From Himantopus leucocephalus (Eukaryota > Chordata > Aves > Charadriiformes > Recurvirostridae): DNA of 64,000 nt. Location: positions 6,145,599-6,209,598 of the forward strand of contig RSEF01000019.1 of assembly GCA_003993805.1 (NCBI GenBank), given 5' to 3'. This document shows positions 39,139 to 51,216 of this stretch, piece after piece. Every line of letters begins with the position of its first letter. The first letter of the stretch is position 1. The position numbers and the translations under genes are program-made. The notes beneath the pieces were generated by a model. It ran no database searches, had not been told where the DNA came from, and saw only the letters and a list, made by a program, of their open reading frames with translations.

Positions 39139-39238
39139 NNNNNNNNNNNNNNNNNNNNNNNNNNNNNNNNNNNNNNNNNNNNNNNNNNNNNNNNNNNNNN
39201 NNNNNNNNNNNNNNNNNNNNNNNNNNNNNNNNNNNNNN
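39139..39238. other. Assembly gap (100 N) inside a poly(T) run
   Basis: There are 100 N flanked by T-rich sequence on both sides (39119-39138 and 39239-39244), so the gap probably arose at a homopolymer. The true length is unknown. Confidence 0.98.
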
Positions 39239-39239
39239 T

Positions 39240-39560
39240 TTTTTCGTTTGAATTTTGAGCAATTCATATCAAGGCGAAGGTAGAAGTTGCGCCGGGAGGG
39301 AGGGGCCGCCCCCGCAAGCGAGTCCATTATTGTTGGCAGGTACCTGGGTCACATTAATACGAGGAGGAAGAAAGCAGCAGCGAACGAGTGAGAGATTGGA
39401 GAGATGGGCTGTAAATTAAAGCGGCCTGAAGCCTTCCAGCCTCCCAGGGTTGTTAAGCGGGAGGTGTAAGTAAATTCCCCACTTCCCACTGCCTTGTACA
39501 GACACAGCAAACAGGAACTGCACATGTTCGGGGAGGGCAGCATGCAGCAGATCCCGGCCC
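39240..39560. other. Candidate conserved noncoding element
   Basis: This non-repetitive segment is AT-richer than its surroundings. It has GAGTCCATTATTGTTGGCAG (SOX-like ATTGTT), GGGTCACATTAATACGAGG (nuclear-receptor half-site beside ATTAAT) and GTAAATTAAAGCGGC. It looks like intronic regulatory DNA. This is inference from composition and motif content. Confidence 0.3.
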
Positions 39561-41379
39561 CGGCGACTAGCCCAGCTGCAGCAGGGCCCCCCGGGATGGC
39601 CGCTGCCCATTCTGCGGGGAGAGTGGGGGCTGCCTGATGTTGTCAGGGGCTTTCTCCCCCCGGCGCGCTCCTCCCTTCCTCCCCAGCCGTGCTGGGGCTG
39701 ATGCTCGCAGGCGGAGAGAGGTCAAAACGAGGGTGTGGGCAGCTTCAGGGGCTGCACAGCTGAGAGCTGAGGTGCAGTTGGAGTCTGAAGGCGCGGGGTG
39801 GAGGAGAAGTCCTTGGGGCTTCGGTAAAGTCGTCCAGCCCCTAGCTAGCTGGGAACAGCCCGGAGCAGAACATGTGTGCAGGCCCTGATCCTCTCCCTGC
39901 CCTGGTACTGACCATGCAGCCGGAGCTGGAGGAGCGGAGGAGCTCAGGTGGAAAATGCTACCCGGGGACTACAGGTCAGAGCCAGCTCAGCATCCGCCCC
40001 CTCCACTTTCCCTCTCTTGGCCTGAGGTCCTCGACCTTTCTGATCTTCTCAAGAGATTTTGTGTTTCCTGGGACCTGGGGATCTTCTGCCTTCCCCGTTA
40101 CAGCCCATTTCTCTTGTTCACTGCTCACCTAGGGAGTTCACACATCAGCTGCTCTCCAAGTCCCCCTTTCATTATCCGGGGGACAAGCCACAGCTCCATA
40201 TATTTATCCGAGTCCAGCATCGGTGGCTCCTGTCTCAACACAGCTGAGAACCTCAGCTCCCCACGCACGGCCGTGTGGCTGTGTCTGCAGAGTGGCGCGG
40301 ACACGGGTCCAGAGAGCGCAGGAGCTGTGGCGGCCTCCCGTAGAGCCTGTGATGGTGTGTGCGGGGACCCAGGGTGCAGGGCACAGCCTTCATCTCTTGG
40401 CCATCCTTTTTCTTTCTGTGCCCAAGGGGAGCACGGTGCCGTGGCCTCACCTGGGACTTGCAGAGTTGTGCTTCTCGCAGCTAAATTCACTACCTTCTCC
40501 CCAGCATTTTTTTTTTCCCACTATCCCTGCCCTTGCCGTGCTTCCCATCACTTGCAGCCCAGCTCTGCTGCTGATGGAGATCATCCACCCGATGCTTCTC
40601 CCAAGTTCACTGCTGCTGCTTACCTGCCCTGCATCAGCTGGCAGGGCAGCCCTGCGTGTCCTCATTGCAGCTCCCAACCACAACCAATTTGTGTCACATA
40701 TATACCTCGAGAGGATTTGGGCTTCACTGCATTCCTTCGGTCCTTGCCCTGGCAGGGTGGCTCGAGCTGCTGGGGGAGTGCAGGTCCAGGCAGGGTAAAT
40801 GGCAAACGGGGGTGGCCCTCGGCCAGCACCAGCTGCAGAGGGAACAGGAGAGCTCAGCTCCGTTCCCCCACACAACCTTGGACCCCAAAACCATCACTCT
40901 GAGAGGAGGCGGATGGGCCAGTGCAGGTTTGGGTCGTAGTCTCGTGTCCCTGGTTGTGAGGAGGCAGCCCTTTGCTGCCTGGCCATGGGTCATGGGTTGG
41001 CTGCTGCTCCCTGGCTCCGCAGCCAGCCCGCCTCTGGCCTCACCACTTGCCCAGGCTGGGACGGAGCCGCCTGCCAGCCCCATGTCACAGGCTGGTGGCA
41101 GCAGCGATGTGTCGGGGTGAGGTGAAGGACCAGGCGCGTACCTGGGTGCTGCCCATATATTTGGAGGGGCGCGAGGCCGGGCAGGCAGGTGGACAAGAGG
41201 AGGCAGCAGTGGCACTGCCAGGGCAGGCAGCGTTCTCCGGCAGAGCTGTGTCCCCAGCCAGCGCCGGGTCCTGCCGCGCGCTCCCAACCGCCCCCGCTGC
41301 TTGGCCGGGCCCTTGGTCCATGCTGTTCAGCGTCCCCTGTCCTTTGTGCCGCCGCTGTGCGCTGGGAGCGGTCGAGTTT

Positions 41380-41640
41380 CCTGACCGGTTGAAAACATCC
41401 CACCTGAAACATAACAGGCTCTTCCTCTGGATGCTGCTATTGTTTTGCTCAGCATTACAGAAGCAGCTTAACCGGGGCGGCCAATTATGACATGTCTTCC
41501 CAAAATAGCCGCTCTCCTGTCCCTTCTGAGCCCACGGAACGGCCGCCCCCTTAAGATGCAGCCGCTCCTTTGTGGCGGTAGTGTGAGTAAGTGGCTAAAT
41601 ATAGCCGTATCCCATTCACGCTCTCCTCGGCGCGCAGGAA
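41380..41640. other. Candidate enhancer with SOX, homeodomain and MEF2 motifs
   Basis: Within about 200 bp are a SOX-type ATTGTT (41439-41444), CCAATTATGA (41481-41490), CCAAAATAGCC just after 41500, and a perfect MEF2-type CTAAATATAG (41595-41604). They sit in a less GC-rich block between very GC-rich flanks. The clustering suggests a muscle or neural enhancer. No expression or conservation data are available here. Confidence 0.35.
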
Positions 41641-44600
41641 CAATGCCGCGGGTGCACACGCGCCGACACGCACCTGCCTGGGAGCGGGTGCCTGCTGGCT
41701 GCGGAAGACGCACACCCACCCACGGCGGCTCCGCCACGGCGGCGGCCCCGGTTTGCTACCAGGCACGGGGCACGTTTACTCCTGAGGAAGACGCTGGAGA
41801 CGAACCTTGGGAGGAGGAAGCCCTCGAGCAGAGACTAGAGAGGCATTGTTCTCGGCCCTGGAAAATCCGTCTCCGATCCCCGCGGAGCATGCGGGGCTGG
41901 AAGGGGCAGCGGCGCCGGGTTTCCCTGCGGTTGGAGAGCGGGTCAGGGCAGGAGAGGTGGTGGCAGGATGGTGACGGCCCATCCGTCCTGGCAGAGGGGT
42001 GTGACCCCGTACGACCCGTCCCGAACGCAGCGGGGCACTCGTCTCTGCCGGGCTTCGGCTCCAGCCTGGCACCGTGAGCAGAGGAGCTCTGGGGTCCATG
42101 TGTGGAGCCTCGGGGGGGCCGATGGGGAGCCCCCTCTTATTCTGTGCTTGTGGAGACCCTCAGGTCTCCCCCTTGGCACTCTGCAGAAAGTACCGCCTGG
42201 TGGCCTGGCTCTCAGGGGACTGGTCCCCTGTCCACACTGGAAGCCCTCAGCCGGGCAGCGGCTTCCGGGGAATCCCCCAGGTGATCCCAGCTGATGGATG
42301 AGCTGGGAATTTGGGACTGTGTGCGCAGGAGTGTCTGATCTCAGTGCTGCCACCAGCTGGGGCAGCCGGGGGAGCCACCTCCTGCTCCGGCCCAGCTCCT
42401 GGGAGAAGCCCCCATGGCCGGAGCAGCAGGACGGGCAGGGGGCTGCGGGTGGGAGCAGCTCTGACGGCCGCAGAGTGCGGGTGCAGGAGGCCGGAGAGGG
42501 GGAGCTGCCTGGCCCCGGGGGGAGCAGGGACCCCCCAGCCTCAGAGGTCCCCTGCCACGTCCAGTACTACGGCGTCACTCAGCCACCGAGCTGTGCAGTG
42601 TGCTTAACCCCAATAAGACAAGGCTAAAATCCAGCCATCCTAAAGCACTTGGGCCGGGGCGCAGCTGTACCTCCGCTGTTTTAACTGCACCGCCCTCCCC
42701 ACGGTCTTCTCCAAACCCCACCTCCCGGCGGGGCACATGAGCCACCGTCTCCCTGTCCTCATACTGGGGAAACTGAGGCACAGTGGGACCGGCAGCTCGT
42801 TTCTGGCAGTGGTGGTGGCAGCGGCACAGAAGCCACACTCTAAGCACGGGCATCCCGATCCACATCCCCACGCTCTCCTTCCTCCCCACGGGACCGTGCC
42901 CCGCGGATCGGCAGAAGGGTTAACGCGGCACTCGCCTCCCCGGTTCCCCGCACATGGGCTCCCTTTCATCTCTGGCGCGGGGCCAGCCAGCGTCCGCATG
43001 AATCACAGGCCACTCCTCTCCCCCCCGAAACCCCTTGGCCGGAGGCTTCTGCAGCCTTTTACTCACACAAACAAAAATAAATCTCGCTGCCGGCCTCTGA
43101 ACTCTGCAAAGGCGAGTTTCCCTCTGGCTCCCCGAGCGGCCCGGAGCTGTGCGCGGGGACTTGGCACGCTCCCCGCCGACCTCGCTCTTTCACTCCCGGC
43201 GCATCCTGTGTCCTTCTCTCACCGGGCGGCCCGGCGAGCGGAATGGGACGTGACGGCCGGCACAAGCGTCGCTCGAGGCTGCCAGGAATCGGCCGGGTAC
43301 GGCCTGTGAAAGCCGCTGGGGCAAATGCCACACACGAGGGTACTGCCAGCCCCCTGCCGTCACCCCCCATGCTCCTTGGCCAGAGGGGTAGGTGAGCTTC
43401 CCGCTCGCGCCGTGTTGCTGAGGTCGCCTGCATGGACCATGACAAGCCCTGGGGTCAGGGAGCCGTATCGGGGTGCACGTGGGGGTTCCCTGCTGCCACC
43501 AGCCCTTGCTTGCATAGGACTGTTGTCGCCTATCGGAGGCCACGTGGTTTCGCGCCCCCTTCCTGCAAGTTTGGGGCTGTCGAGCTGTTTGGCCGCCACA
43601 CAAGGGACATGCCGCTTGGCTCTGGGTCTGTGCGTCGGCTAACGGGGCCCTTCTCCATCTCCCCACGGCAGGTGGACCTTGGTGGAGCTCAGCAGGTCCT
43701 GGTGCCTCCCAGGGACAAGTGTCTCCTCCCGCACCCTCGAACCCTGGGGAGAAACCCCACCTGCCGCTCTCCTCATGGTGAGGAGGCAGCGGCAGCGCCA
43801 TGCCGGGGTTGCCAACACAGGGTTCCTGTGCCGCCGGGGAGTGCCAACACCTCCCTGGGTGATGACAGAGCGCAGGCAGGGATGGCACCCAGCATGTGGC
43901 TGGCCCTGGCAGCATCTGTATGGGGATGCTGGTGCCACTGTAGCTGTCCCTGCCCGATGGGGGACGCATATCCTCGTGCTGTCATGCCAGCTCGGTGCTG
44001 CCGTGCAGCAGATGGGACCTGGCGTTCTCCCTGCTCTGCCCATCTCCCCTCGGGGTCGATGGGAGCTTCGGCCCCAGGACCGACGCTGCCAGGAGGCGGG
44101 TGGGAGGCACGTGGTGAGGTTATGGTTGCTGCCTTGCCTGGAGACACTTGTGGGAGGTGGCAGCATCAAGCCGCCTTGATTTAAAGCCAGATGACAACAC
44201 TTGGAAATGGATTAAAAACCACTTCTTTCCATGGCCACTGCTGGCCTGCACAGCTCGGCGTTCCAGGGTGCCTCCGAGGCTTTGGCGTGGCTGCGGGAGG
44301 ATTCGGATCCTCACCCCGGGCAGCGGGAGCTCCCCGTAACGTTGGGCAGAACAGGGTCGGCAGTCACCTCCTGTCCCTGGGGCGCGTCTTGCGGGTGCAA
44401 GCCTGGTCTCACAAGGGTTTGCATGGTGGATGTGTTCCACAGCAGTGCTGCTGTGCTCCATGGGTGACCGGTTCCTATTAGAGGCAACAAACATCAGCGA
44501 GTCCAGGGAAGCTATTTTTAAGCAGAGGAAGCACTAGAATAGCATCCTGAGTTTTTTAAGCCTGTGACTTACTAAAGAGCCCAAGTCCTTCGATAGCATC

Positions 44601-45390
44601 GAGAGTAGTATGTGAGCTCTTGGGTCCCATTTTGGCAACTGGCATTGCCCAGGGGTCCAGATGCAACCCCACAGGGTTGCTAGTAAGGCCCAGCAGACCC
44701 TTCCCATGTATGTGCGAGCACCTCTGGTCTCCAGCGGGTGCAAAGGGCTCAGCCAAGGACAGTGCTGTGGATTTCCAGGGCTGGAACCCACCTGGTTTCC
44801 CAGCTGGATGGAGTCAGAAAAGGCAAAGCACGTGCAGGAGCTGGTGGGACAGTGAGTGAGATACTCAGCCAAGCATCCCCACCCCACAGACCTCCCCTTC
44901 CTGCTGCCTGCTCGGGGTCCCTGTGTTAGGATGCCATTGGCAGGACTTGTGTGTCCCAAACTGGTTCATTTTGGCTGCCGTCACCTTGAGCTGTTTCCAT
45001 CTGAAGTCCCAGAACCCGCTTCCTCCAGCCCCCTTTTCTCCCTGCTGTTTTGTATCAGGGTTGGTCTCTTGGTACCGGTGCAGTTAGTCCTGGCAACTGC
45101 CATCCCATAAATGGGGCAATTCCCAAAACACCTCCATTTTCAAGGCTGTTCTCCTAGGAGAGTGCCCTCTTGGAGAGTTTCACCATCCCACTCATGTGTG
45201 CGCTGTGGACCTGCAAGAGTTGGTGTTTGAGGTGTGCAGGTGCGATGGACGCAGCCTCCTGCCGGTCCCCTGCACACGATGCCCTTGCTGCGGGAGGCGT
45301 GCATGCCAGCCAGGCTTATCTTCTGCTCTCAAGGTCCACAGGTCATAGGGCTGACGTCCTGCTTACTCGTCATATGTCCTTCTCTTCCAG

Positions 45391-45544
45391 GCTGTGCTGA
45401 AAGACCAGAGTCAAATGAGGCAGATGGAGCTGGAGATCAGACCTGTCTTCCTGGTCCCAGACACCAATGGCTTCATCGACCACCTCAGCAGCCTGATAAC
45501 ACTGCTGGACTGCAGGAAATTCATCCTGGTGGTGCCCCTGATCG
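45391..45544 (+). CDS. SMG6: SMG6 exon d: start of PIN nuclease domain
   Basis: This 154-nt exon has phase 0 at the start and phase 1 at the end. It encodes AVLKDQSQMRQMELEIRP, then VFLVPDTNGFIDHLSSL, then CRKFILVVPLI. It opens the PIN domain, the RNase that cuts NMD targets. PDTNGF carries the first catalytic aspartate (codon 45460-45462), which corresponds to human D1251. The hydrophobic strand FILVVPLI runs into the next exon. The acceptor is TCTCTTCCAG and the donor is G|GTGAGT. Confidence 0.97.
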
Positions 45545-48500
45545 GTGAGTAGGGCTGGCGTGAGGTGGGAGCTTCCCCTCTCCCTCGGCGCGGGCTGTCT
45601 CTCCATGCTGGCTCCCTCCTTCCCTGCCTCACGTGCCCGCAGTGCCTGTGTGGTCTGGGGCTGGCCGGCTCATGCCGTGGCCGGCTGGCAGCGGAGGTGG
45701 AGCTGGCATCCGTCCTGCCCCGGCTCATCCCAGCCGTGGCCGGCATTCCTTCAGCCCGTGTTGCCCTTTTCCCTTCCTGCCAGCTTTCTGCCCGTGGCGC
45801 TCAGCAAACTCCTCTCCTCCTGGTGCATTTGGGGGTGCCAGGGGCAGGGAGAGGCGGGCGGGTGTTAAATGGGATTTGGAGGGAATTTTGGAGGGAGCAA
45901 GGAGGAGGAATTGTTAAACAATCAGAGCAGATAGCTTATCCCAGCTGAGCTGGGGCTTAGGCAGCCTGAGCAAATGGCCGGCCTGTGTCCCAGCGTCTCA
46001 GAGCTGCTCAAGCCCAGCCCTTCTTTTTATCCTTATAAAGCTCGCAGTAAAACAGCAAGCTGGTTCCCGTTATTGGTAAACACTCACCCTGGCAGATAAC
46101 GGCTGTGCTGCTGGGTGGTCTCCCAGGGTGGCGGGAGGATTTGGTTAGATGCCTTTGCTCTGATTGTTTGATCACGCTCCGGGCTGGAGGTAGCGTTCCT
46201 CCGGCCAGTGTTGCTCTGGTGCCCGGTGCGTCCCGGTGCCAACCTGGCAGTCAGAGGCTCCCCGAGGGCAGCAGAAGAGGCCGGGGCAGGAGCGGGGGCC
46301 GAGCCTCGCACAGCCCCCAGGCTGTCCCCATCCCTGGGAGGCCGGGGGCCCGCTCTGCCCTGCGAGCATCTCCAGTGTCCAGGCAGCGAGGCGTACGCAC
46401 GTGCCGATCTCCTGGCCTGCGGCACGCAGGGATGCCTGCCCTCCAAGCCGTTATGGGGCTTCCTTCTCGAGTCCTGATATCCAGCGGACAGCTCTGTCTG
46501 CCCCAGAGCCAACGTGCAGCTGCCACCCTTCCCCGCGAGGTGAACGGACTGGCTCAGGGGGGATTCCCGGGGCTGGGGATGGGACCCCTGGGTTGGGGGG
46601 AGCAGGGCTGGCCGCCTGCCCAGCTCAGCACGGGAGCTGCCGAGGTGCTCCGTGGCTTGGCACCGCAGTGCCAGGGCTTTGTGTGGAGGCGAAGGGAAAG
46701 AAGCCAGCAGCACCGGCAGAGCCTGGGCAGCCCCAGGGGCTGCAGAGCGCATTAACACCTGAGAGAGCTGGGACCTGCCCTGGAGCCACGGCGCTGCCTC
46801 CCGGTGTGCTCCTGTGGTTGGCGTGAGGCTTCTCCACCGGGGCCCCGGCCAGGGGCAGCAGTTACAGGAGAGATGAAAACCCTGGTTCCATCCCTGTCCA
46901 AGATGTTGCTGCTCTCAACCTGCCAAAGGAGCCCGACCTGCCCTGCCCTGCCCCGGGCAGGAGGAGCGGCAGCGACGGAGCACCTTCAGCGCTCTCCTGT
47001 CCTGCTGCCTCCCTGCACAGCCCGTCGGAGGGGGGACAGAGTTAACTCATGTCCCACTGCCTGCCGTGAGCCTCTCCTGCCGCTGCTGAAGCACCCTGAA
47101 GCCAGCGACTCCCTGTCCGTGATGGGTGTTGGTCAAATTCCCCCTCATCCCCGAGGAAAGCCGTCAGTGCTGACACCTGGGTGCGGGCAGGAGGAACCCA
47201 TCCCCCGGGGTAAGCCGGGGCTCTGTGGCTACTGGGACGGAGACCTCGGTGCCGTGCCCCATGGCCAACACGGGGCACTCCTCCCCGCTCTTCCCAGGGA
47301 TGCAGCAAGGGGTTAAGCGCGCGGCTTCGCGTTGGGTTTGTTTCTCTTGCTCTTTAACCTGCTCCGTGCTCCTTGAGGCTGACCCCGCCATGGAGAAGCC
47401 AGGCCTGGTGCAGAAGCACAAACAAGCCTCCCCTTTGAAGCCTGTTTAGCTTGGAAGCAGGAAGGCGGATTTCGGGAGGGAATACCAGCTTTTCCTGTTT
47501 GATGTTCCGTTCTTGCACGGCTCCCCCCACCCCGGGCCCAGCCGTGCATTGTGTGGAAATGGCAGCATCAGGTCGGTAGCAAGAAGAGTTGCCGGGCCAG
47601 CGAAGAGCAAAGAAGCTCCATGCAGCTTTAATTTGAATACCCAGACAGTGAGTGCCAGTCTCACCATGGAACAGAGCGATCACGCAGGCTCCCCGGGCAG
47701 TGATTCACAGCACTGGGGAGAGGCCTCAGACCCCGAGCTCTCTCCCCGAACCCCCAAGGAATGCATAGTTCCCACTTGAACTCAGGACTTGGCTCCAGGC
47801 TCGGAAACAATCTTCAGAAATGAAGCCATGGCTAAAACACACACTGTGCGCACAGAGGCTCCCTCGCGCACACGTGCACACCAGCTCTCTCGCGCGCCCA
47901 GCCTCGCGCACGCGCAGCCCCCCCTGTGCACGATCGCAGGCAAGGACGCTCGTGCGCACATCTGGCCGCACGCTTGTGTGCCCGGCCTCGCCGCAAGCGC
48001 GCCTCGGCGGCATCTTGCTCGCACACGCGCGCTCGCTCGGCGATGGAGCGGCTCTTCCAGCAGCCGCAATGCCGGAGGGTGGGTCCCTCCTGGAGCTCCG
48101 CTGGGGTCCCTCGGGCTGGGGACCGGAGCAGCTGGGGTTGCCGGCCTCTTGGCAGCAGTACAGGAGGCTCTAAGGCTTGACGGGATCCAGTATAAGGCGA
48201 ACGGGGCTGGGAATCTGCCCGATCCCAGGCTCGGGCTCGTCTCGAGGAGCATGTGTGAGGACAGATGTGCAAACCCAGATGGGTGAGGTGTTGGAGAGAG
48301 CATGTCCCCTGCCGGGAGCCTGGGACGGTGACTTCAGGTGGGAAAATGGGGCCAGGGCTCGTGTGGGAAATGGTGCCGGAGTGGGAACTGCCTGCTCCCA
48401 CGCGTGACCCTGTTCCCACGTGCAGCCCTGCAGCAGCTTTTCGCGTCTGAAAGTAAGCGCAGGGAGCTGAGAGGCGCCGAGCCAGGCAGTGCCATGCAGG

Positions 48501-48949
48501 GCAGGAGGCACGGCGCTGCCGGCCATCGCTGTGGCTCGGAGGCGGAGGAGCAGGCTGCAGGAGACTGTGGTTTTCTGACACCCTCAGGCACACACGGAGG
48601 CGCCGTCGGTTGTGAGGCAGGAGTGTGGGGTAGGGGGCATGGTGGTGGTCCCAGTGCTTCCCAGAGCAAAGCGAGGTGCCCTTAGGGAGCGTTACCCGCA
48701 CGCTGCAGGGGCGAGGTGCCTGCGCTCTCGGGGCTGAGCCAGGTGACCTACAGAGGTGGAAGGCAGCGAAGCTTTTCCAGACCCGCAGCCAAGTCCAGGA
48801 GTGCTGGGACGCTGCGGCAGCTGAACCCAGATTTCCTGAGCCAGCTCCCAGTGCCCCGGCCCCGAGGCCTTGGCAACTTGCGTGCTCCAGCAGCAGGTCA
48901 CGGGAGCACCTTGTCCCATAGTAACTGTACCTCCTCTTCCTGTTTGAAG
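45545..48949 (+). other. SMG6 intron (3.4 kb)
   Basis: This phase-1 intron is very GC-rich, with a CpG-containing CA/CG alternating tract at 47835-48045 (separate entry). A minus-strand open frame of 381 codons spans much of it but shows no domain and is treated as a composition artefact. The acceptor is CTCTTCCTGTTTGAAG. Confidence 0.75.
47835..48045. repeat. Alternating purine-pyrimidine CA/CG-rich tract
   Basis: About 200 bp are dominated by CGCGCACACG, GTGCACACC and CTCGCGCGCC type steps. This is a decayed dinucleotide/tetranucleotide repeat with unusually many CpG. Such alternation favours left-handed Z-DNA. No RNA gene or coding potential is seen. Confidence 0.65.
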
Positions 48950-49161
48950 TGATAAACGAGCTGGACGGCCTGGCCAAGGGCCCGGAGATGGAGCACCGGG
49001 CCGCAGGCTATGCCCGCCAAGTGCAGGAGAGAGCCAGGAAGTCCATCGAGTTCCTGGAGGAGCGATTCGAGACCCGGGACAACTGCTTGAGGGCTCTGAC
49101 CAGCCGAGGCAACGAGCTGGAGTCCATCTCCTTCCGCAGCGAAGACACCACTGGCCAGCAG
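48950..49161 (+). CDS. SMG6: SMG6 exon e: PIN domain core
   Basis: This 212-nt exon completes a split valine codon and ends in phase 0. It encodes VINELDGLAKGPEMEHRAAG, then ARKSIEFLEERFETRDNCLR, then ALTSRGNELESISFRSED and TTGQQ. VINELDGL and ALTSRGNELESI are signature blocks of the SMG6 PIN domain and match human closely. The conserved glutamate in NELDG belongs to the metal-binding acidic patch of PIN nucleases. The donor is CAG|GTAAGG. Confidence 0.97.
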
Positions 49162-49469
49162 GTAAGGGACAGCGCAGCCCCAGGAGGACAGGACACGGAG
49201 GCAGTGCTGCCGAGGGCTGGAGGCTCTTTGCCACTGCCTTCTTGGGGGAAACCAGGGACCCTGGGGACCGCGAGCTCTGGGTGGGGGTAGCTCTGTCCCC
49301 ACCTTTGCAGGCAGCTGATGAGGCTCCTGCAGGCTGCGTGCGTTTCGGCTCCGAGCAGCCCTGCTCTCCGCTGAGCTGCGGCAGGGTGTCCCCAGGGCAG
49401 TGCAGAAACTGGGGTTGGTGGGGTTGCAGGTTTTTCCCTGCCTGGGGTAACGTTACCCTTTTCTTCCAG
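49162..49469 (+). other. SMG6 short intron (308 bp)
   Basis: This phase-0 intron is GC-rich, with a good donor (GTAAGG) and a polypyrimidine acceptor (TTTTCTTCCAG). Nothing else is seen in it. Confidence 0.85.
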
Positions 49470-49551
49470 GGAAACAACGACGACCTGATTCTGTCCTGCT
49501 GCCTCCACTATTGCAATGACAAGGCCAAGGATTTCATGCCCTCCAACAAAG
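49470..49551 (+). CDS. SMG6: SMG6 exon f: PIN domain, second catalytic Asp
   Basis: This 82-nt exon encodes GNNDDLILSCCLHYC and NDKAKDFMPSNK plus the first base of an aspartate codon. The NNDD motif holds the second catalytic aspartate (human D1353). Human differs only at a few positions near the end. The acceptor is TTCTTCCAG and the donor is AAAG|GTAGAA. Confidence 0.96.
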
Positions 49552-51216
49552 GTAGAACGTCCTCACATCCTCATTGTCCCTTCTCTGTTGCATCCCACGG
49601 ACTCTTCTGATTTCTCTTTCATGGCCCTTGGAGCTAATCCCTCCCGCATTTTGCCTCTTTCGGCACCGAGGTGCCACCTCCTGCCTCCGGTCAGCCCCAG
49701 GCTGTGGCCCTTCCCACCGCGTTGCCAAATGCGCACCTCACTGCGCTTCGGGGATGCCCCAGCCTGTGAGAAGCCAACTGTAACTGTCCCCAGGGCCGTT
49801 ACATGGTGCTGGCAGCGGTGACGAAGGGCCAGAAAGAGCCTCCTTCCTGCAAGCCCCGGTGCCTTTTGGCCGGGGCCCTTTTCCCTCACCATGCCCGGTT
49901 GGCATCGGCCACGCGTGCTGGGACCAGACAGCCCCCGGGCTGTTGCCAGGGCAGTGGGGATGGGAATCGCATCAGCAGCTGCCCAAGAAATCAACCCGCA
50001 TTTGTCAGTGCGAATTCTTAGCAGCTTAACTTGTCAGATTCACAGAGAAACCGTCACCAAATGTTTATGTGCAAATGATGCTGAATTTTGAAATCATGTG
50101 GATTATGGGGAATGGGGCCTGACAAGCTGACAGCCTCTGGTTTGTAACAAGGAGGCGCGTCACCAGTGCGGAGCAGAGGATGTTTATTGTTAAACATTTC
50201 TTAAAGTGTCCGCACAAAACCTCCCGGTCCTGCTTTCGGCAGCCTTCGGCCCCAGGCCTGCCTTCCCGCCGAGCCCCCGTTCCCCTTCTTCCCGGCACGG
50301 GCCGGCCGGAGCGCTCGCCCCGCCATGCTCAGCCCCGACACCGTGACCGTAGCCCACGTTCCTGGCCACCCTTCCCTTCCCCTCGTCCTGCCGCTCCCCG
50401 CGCAGCCAATCTGGGCCCATGTTGGGCTCCCATAAACTCTGTTTTTTCCATTCCCGTCCTGGCTCGGAGGCACTGTGTTTCCTGTGCTCATAGGAACAGT
50501 ACTCTGGTCACAGGACCCAGCTGCTTACACATACCCCATATGCTTCCCCTGCTTCGCACACACGTAAGCATGGCTCCCACATCCCAGCCCGGCGCGTTGC
50601 GTGCGGGGCAGCTCATCCATCTGGGGGCAAGATCCCTTCGGTTATTTCTCAGCCTTCAACTCTCTCTTTGCCTGTCTGAGCCCCAGCCAGAAACGCCTCG
50701 GTGTCAGCGGCGACTCCAAAAAACTTTGCAAAAAAATAAGGGTTGGTTTTAGATCTTATAATGAGATCACCAGAATAATAGCACCAGCTTCCTGCTGGAG
50801 CCAGGGTCGCGGGCTGTCTTCCTGGCCAGGGTCAGGCAGAGGGACCTCCTCTTCCCTGCCTGCGGCGCGGCGCACCACGCCGTGCGGGCAGCGGGCAGCG
50901 TGGGACCCTGGTGCCGCTCCTCGGCCTTCCCGGCCCCGCGGCTGCGGGCGGCGATCACAAATCATCCCCCAGCCAGCGCAGGGTGGGGGGAGAAGGCGGC
51001 CTTCGAGATGAAGTGTTGTCTCCCAGCTGTGCCGGGAAGCCTTGGCAGGGAGCGGGGAGCTGGGAGTGCCGCCGGGGTGCCGGGTGGCCCTGCGCTGGAG
51101 GAGGGTGGAGGGGGCACAGCATGGGGACAGCGCGGTGTGGGACGGGGTGGAAGGGCTGGGGCAGAGCGGGAAGGTCTGAGCTTCATGCTGCTCTCTCTCG
51201 CTCTCTCTCGTTGCAG
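49552..51216 (+). other. SMG6 last intron (1.7 kb)
   Basis: This phase-1 intron is GC-rich. It has a 50-100 bp AT-richer patch near 50040-50110 and a CpG-rich stretch from about 50860 to 50960. The acceptor pyrimidine tract is (CT)n-like, CTCTCTCTCG repeated twice, then TTGCAG. No gene is recognised. Confidence 0.8.

Larger units (their letters stand above)
37982..45390 (+). other. SMG6 intron (7.4 kb)
   Basis: This phase-0 intron contains a 100-N gap in a T run and two candidate regulatory elements (39240-39560 and 41380-41640), listed separately. A 315-codon open frame at 39955-40902 has no recognisable domain and is treated as chance. A short stretch near 42765 (GGGGAAACTGAGGCACAG) resembles the MIR core but is too short to call. 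Confidence 0.75.

Noticed and set aside
39955..40902. 315-codon + strand open frame in SMG6 intron
   Set aside because: No recognisable domain, no good splice or start context, and Ser/Pro/Ala-rich composition typical of chance frames in GC-rich DNA.
42755..42790. GGGGAAACTGAGGCACAG as a second MIR SINE
   Set aside because: Only about 20 bp match and the other MIR blocks do not follow, so chance is likely.
47832..48977. 381-codon minus-strand open frame
   Set aside because: It runs across the CA/CG tract and over the start of an SMG6 exon in antisense. Its composition is low-complexity with no known motif.
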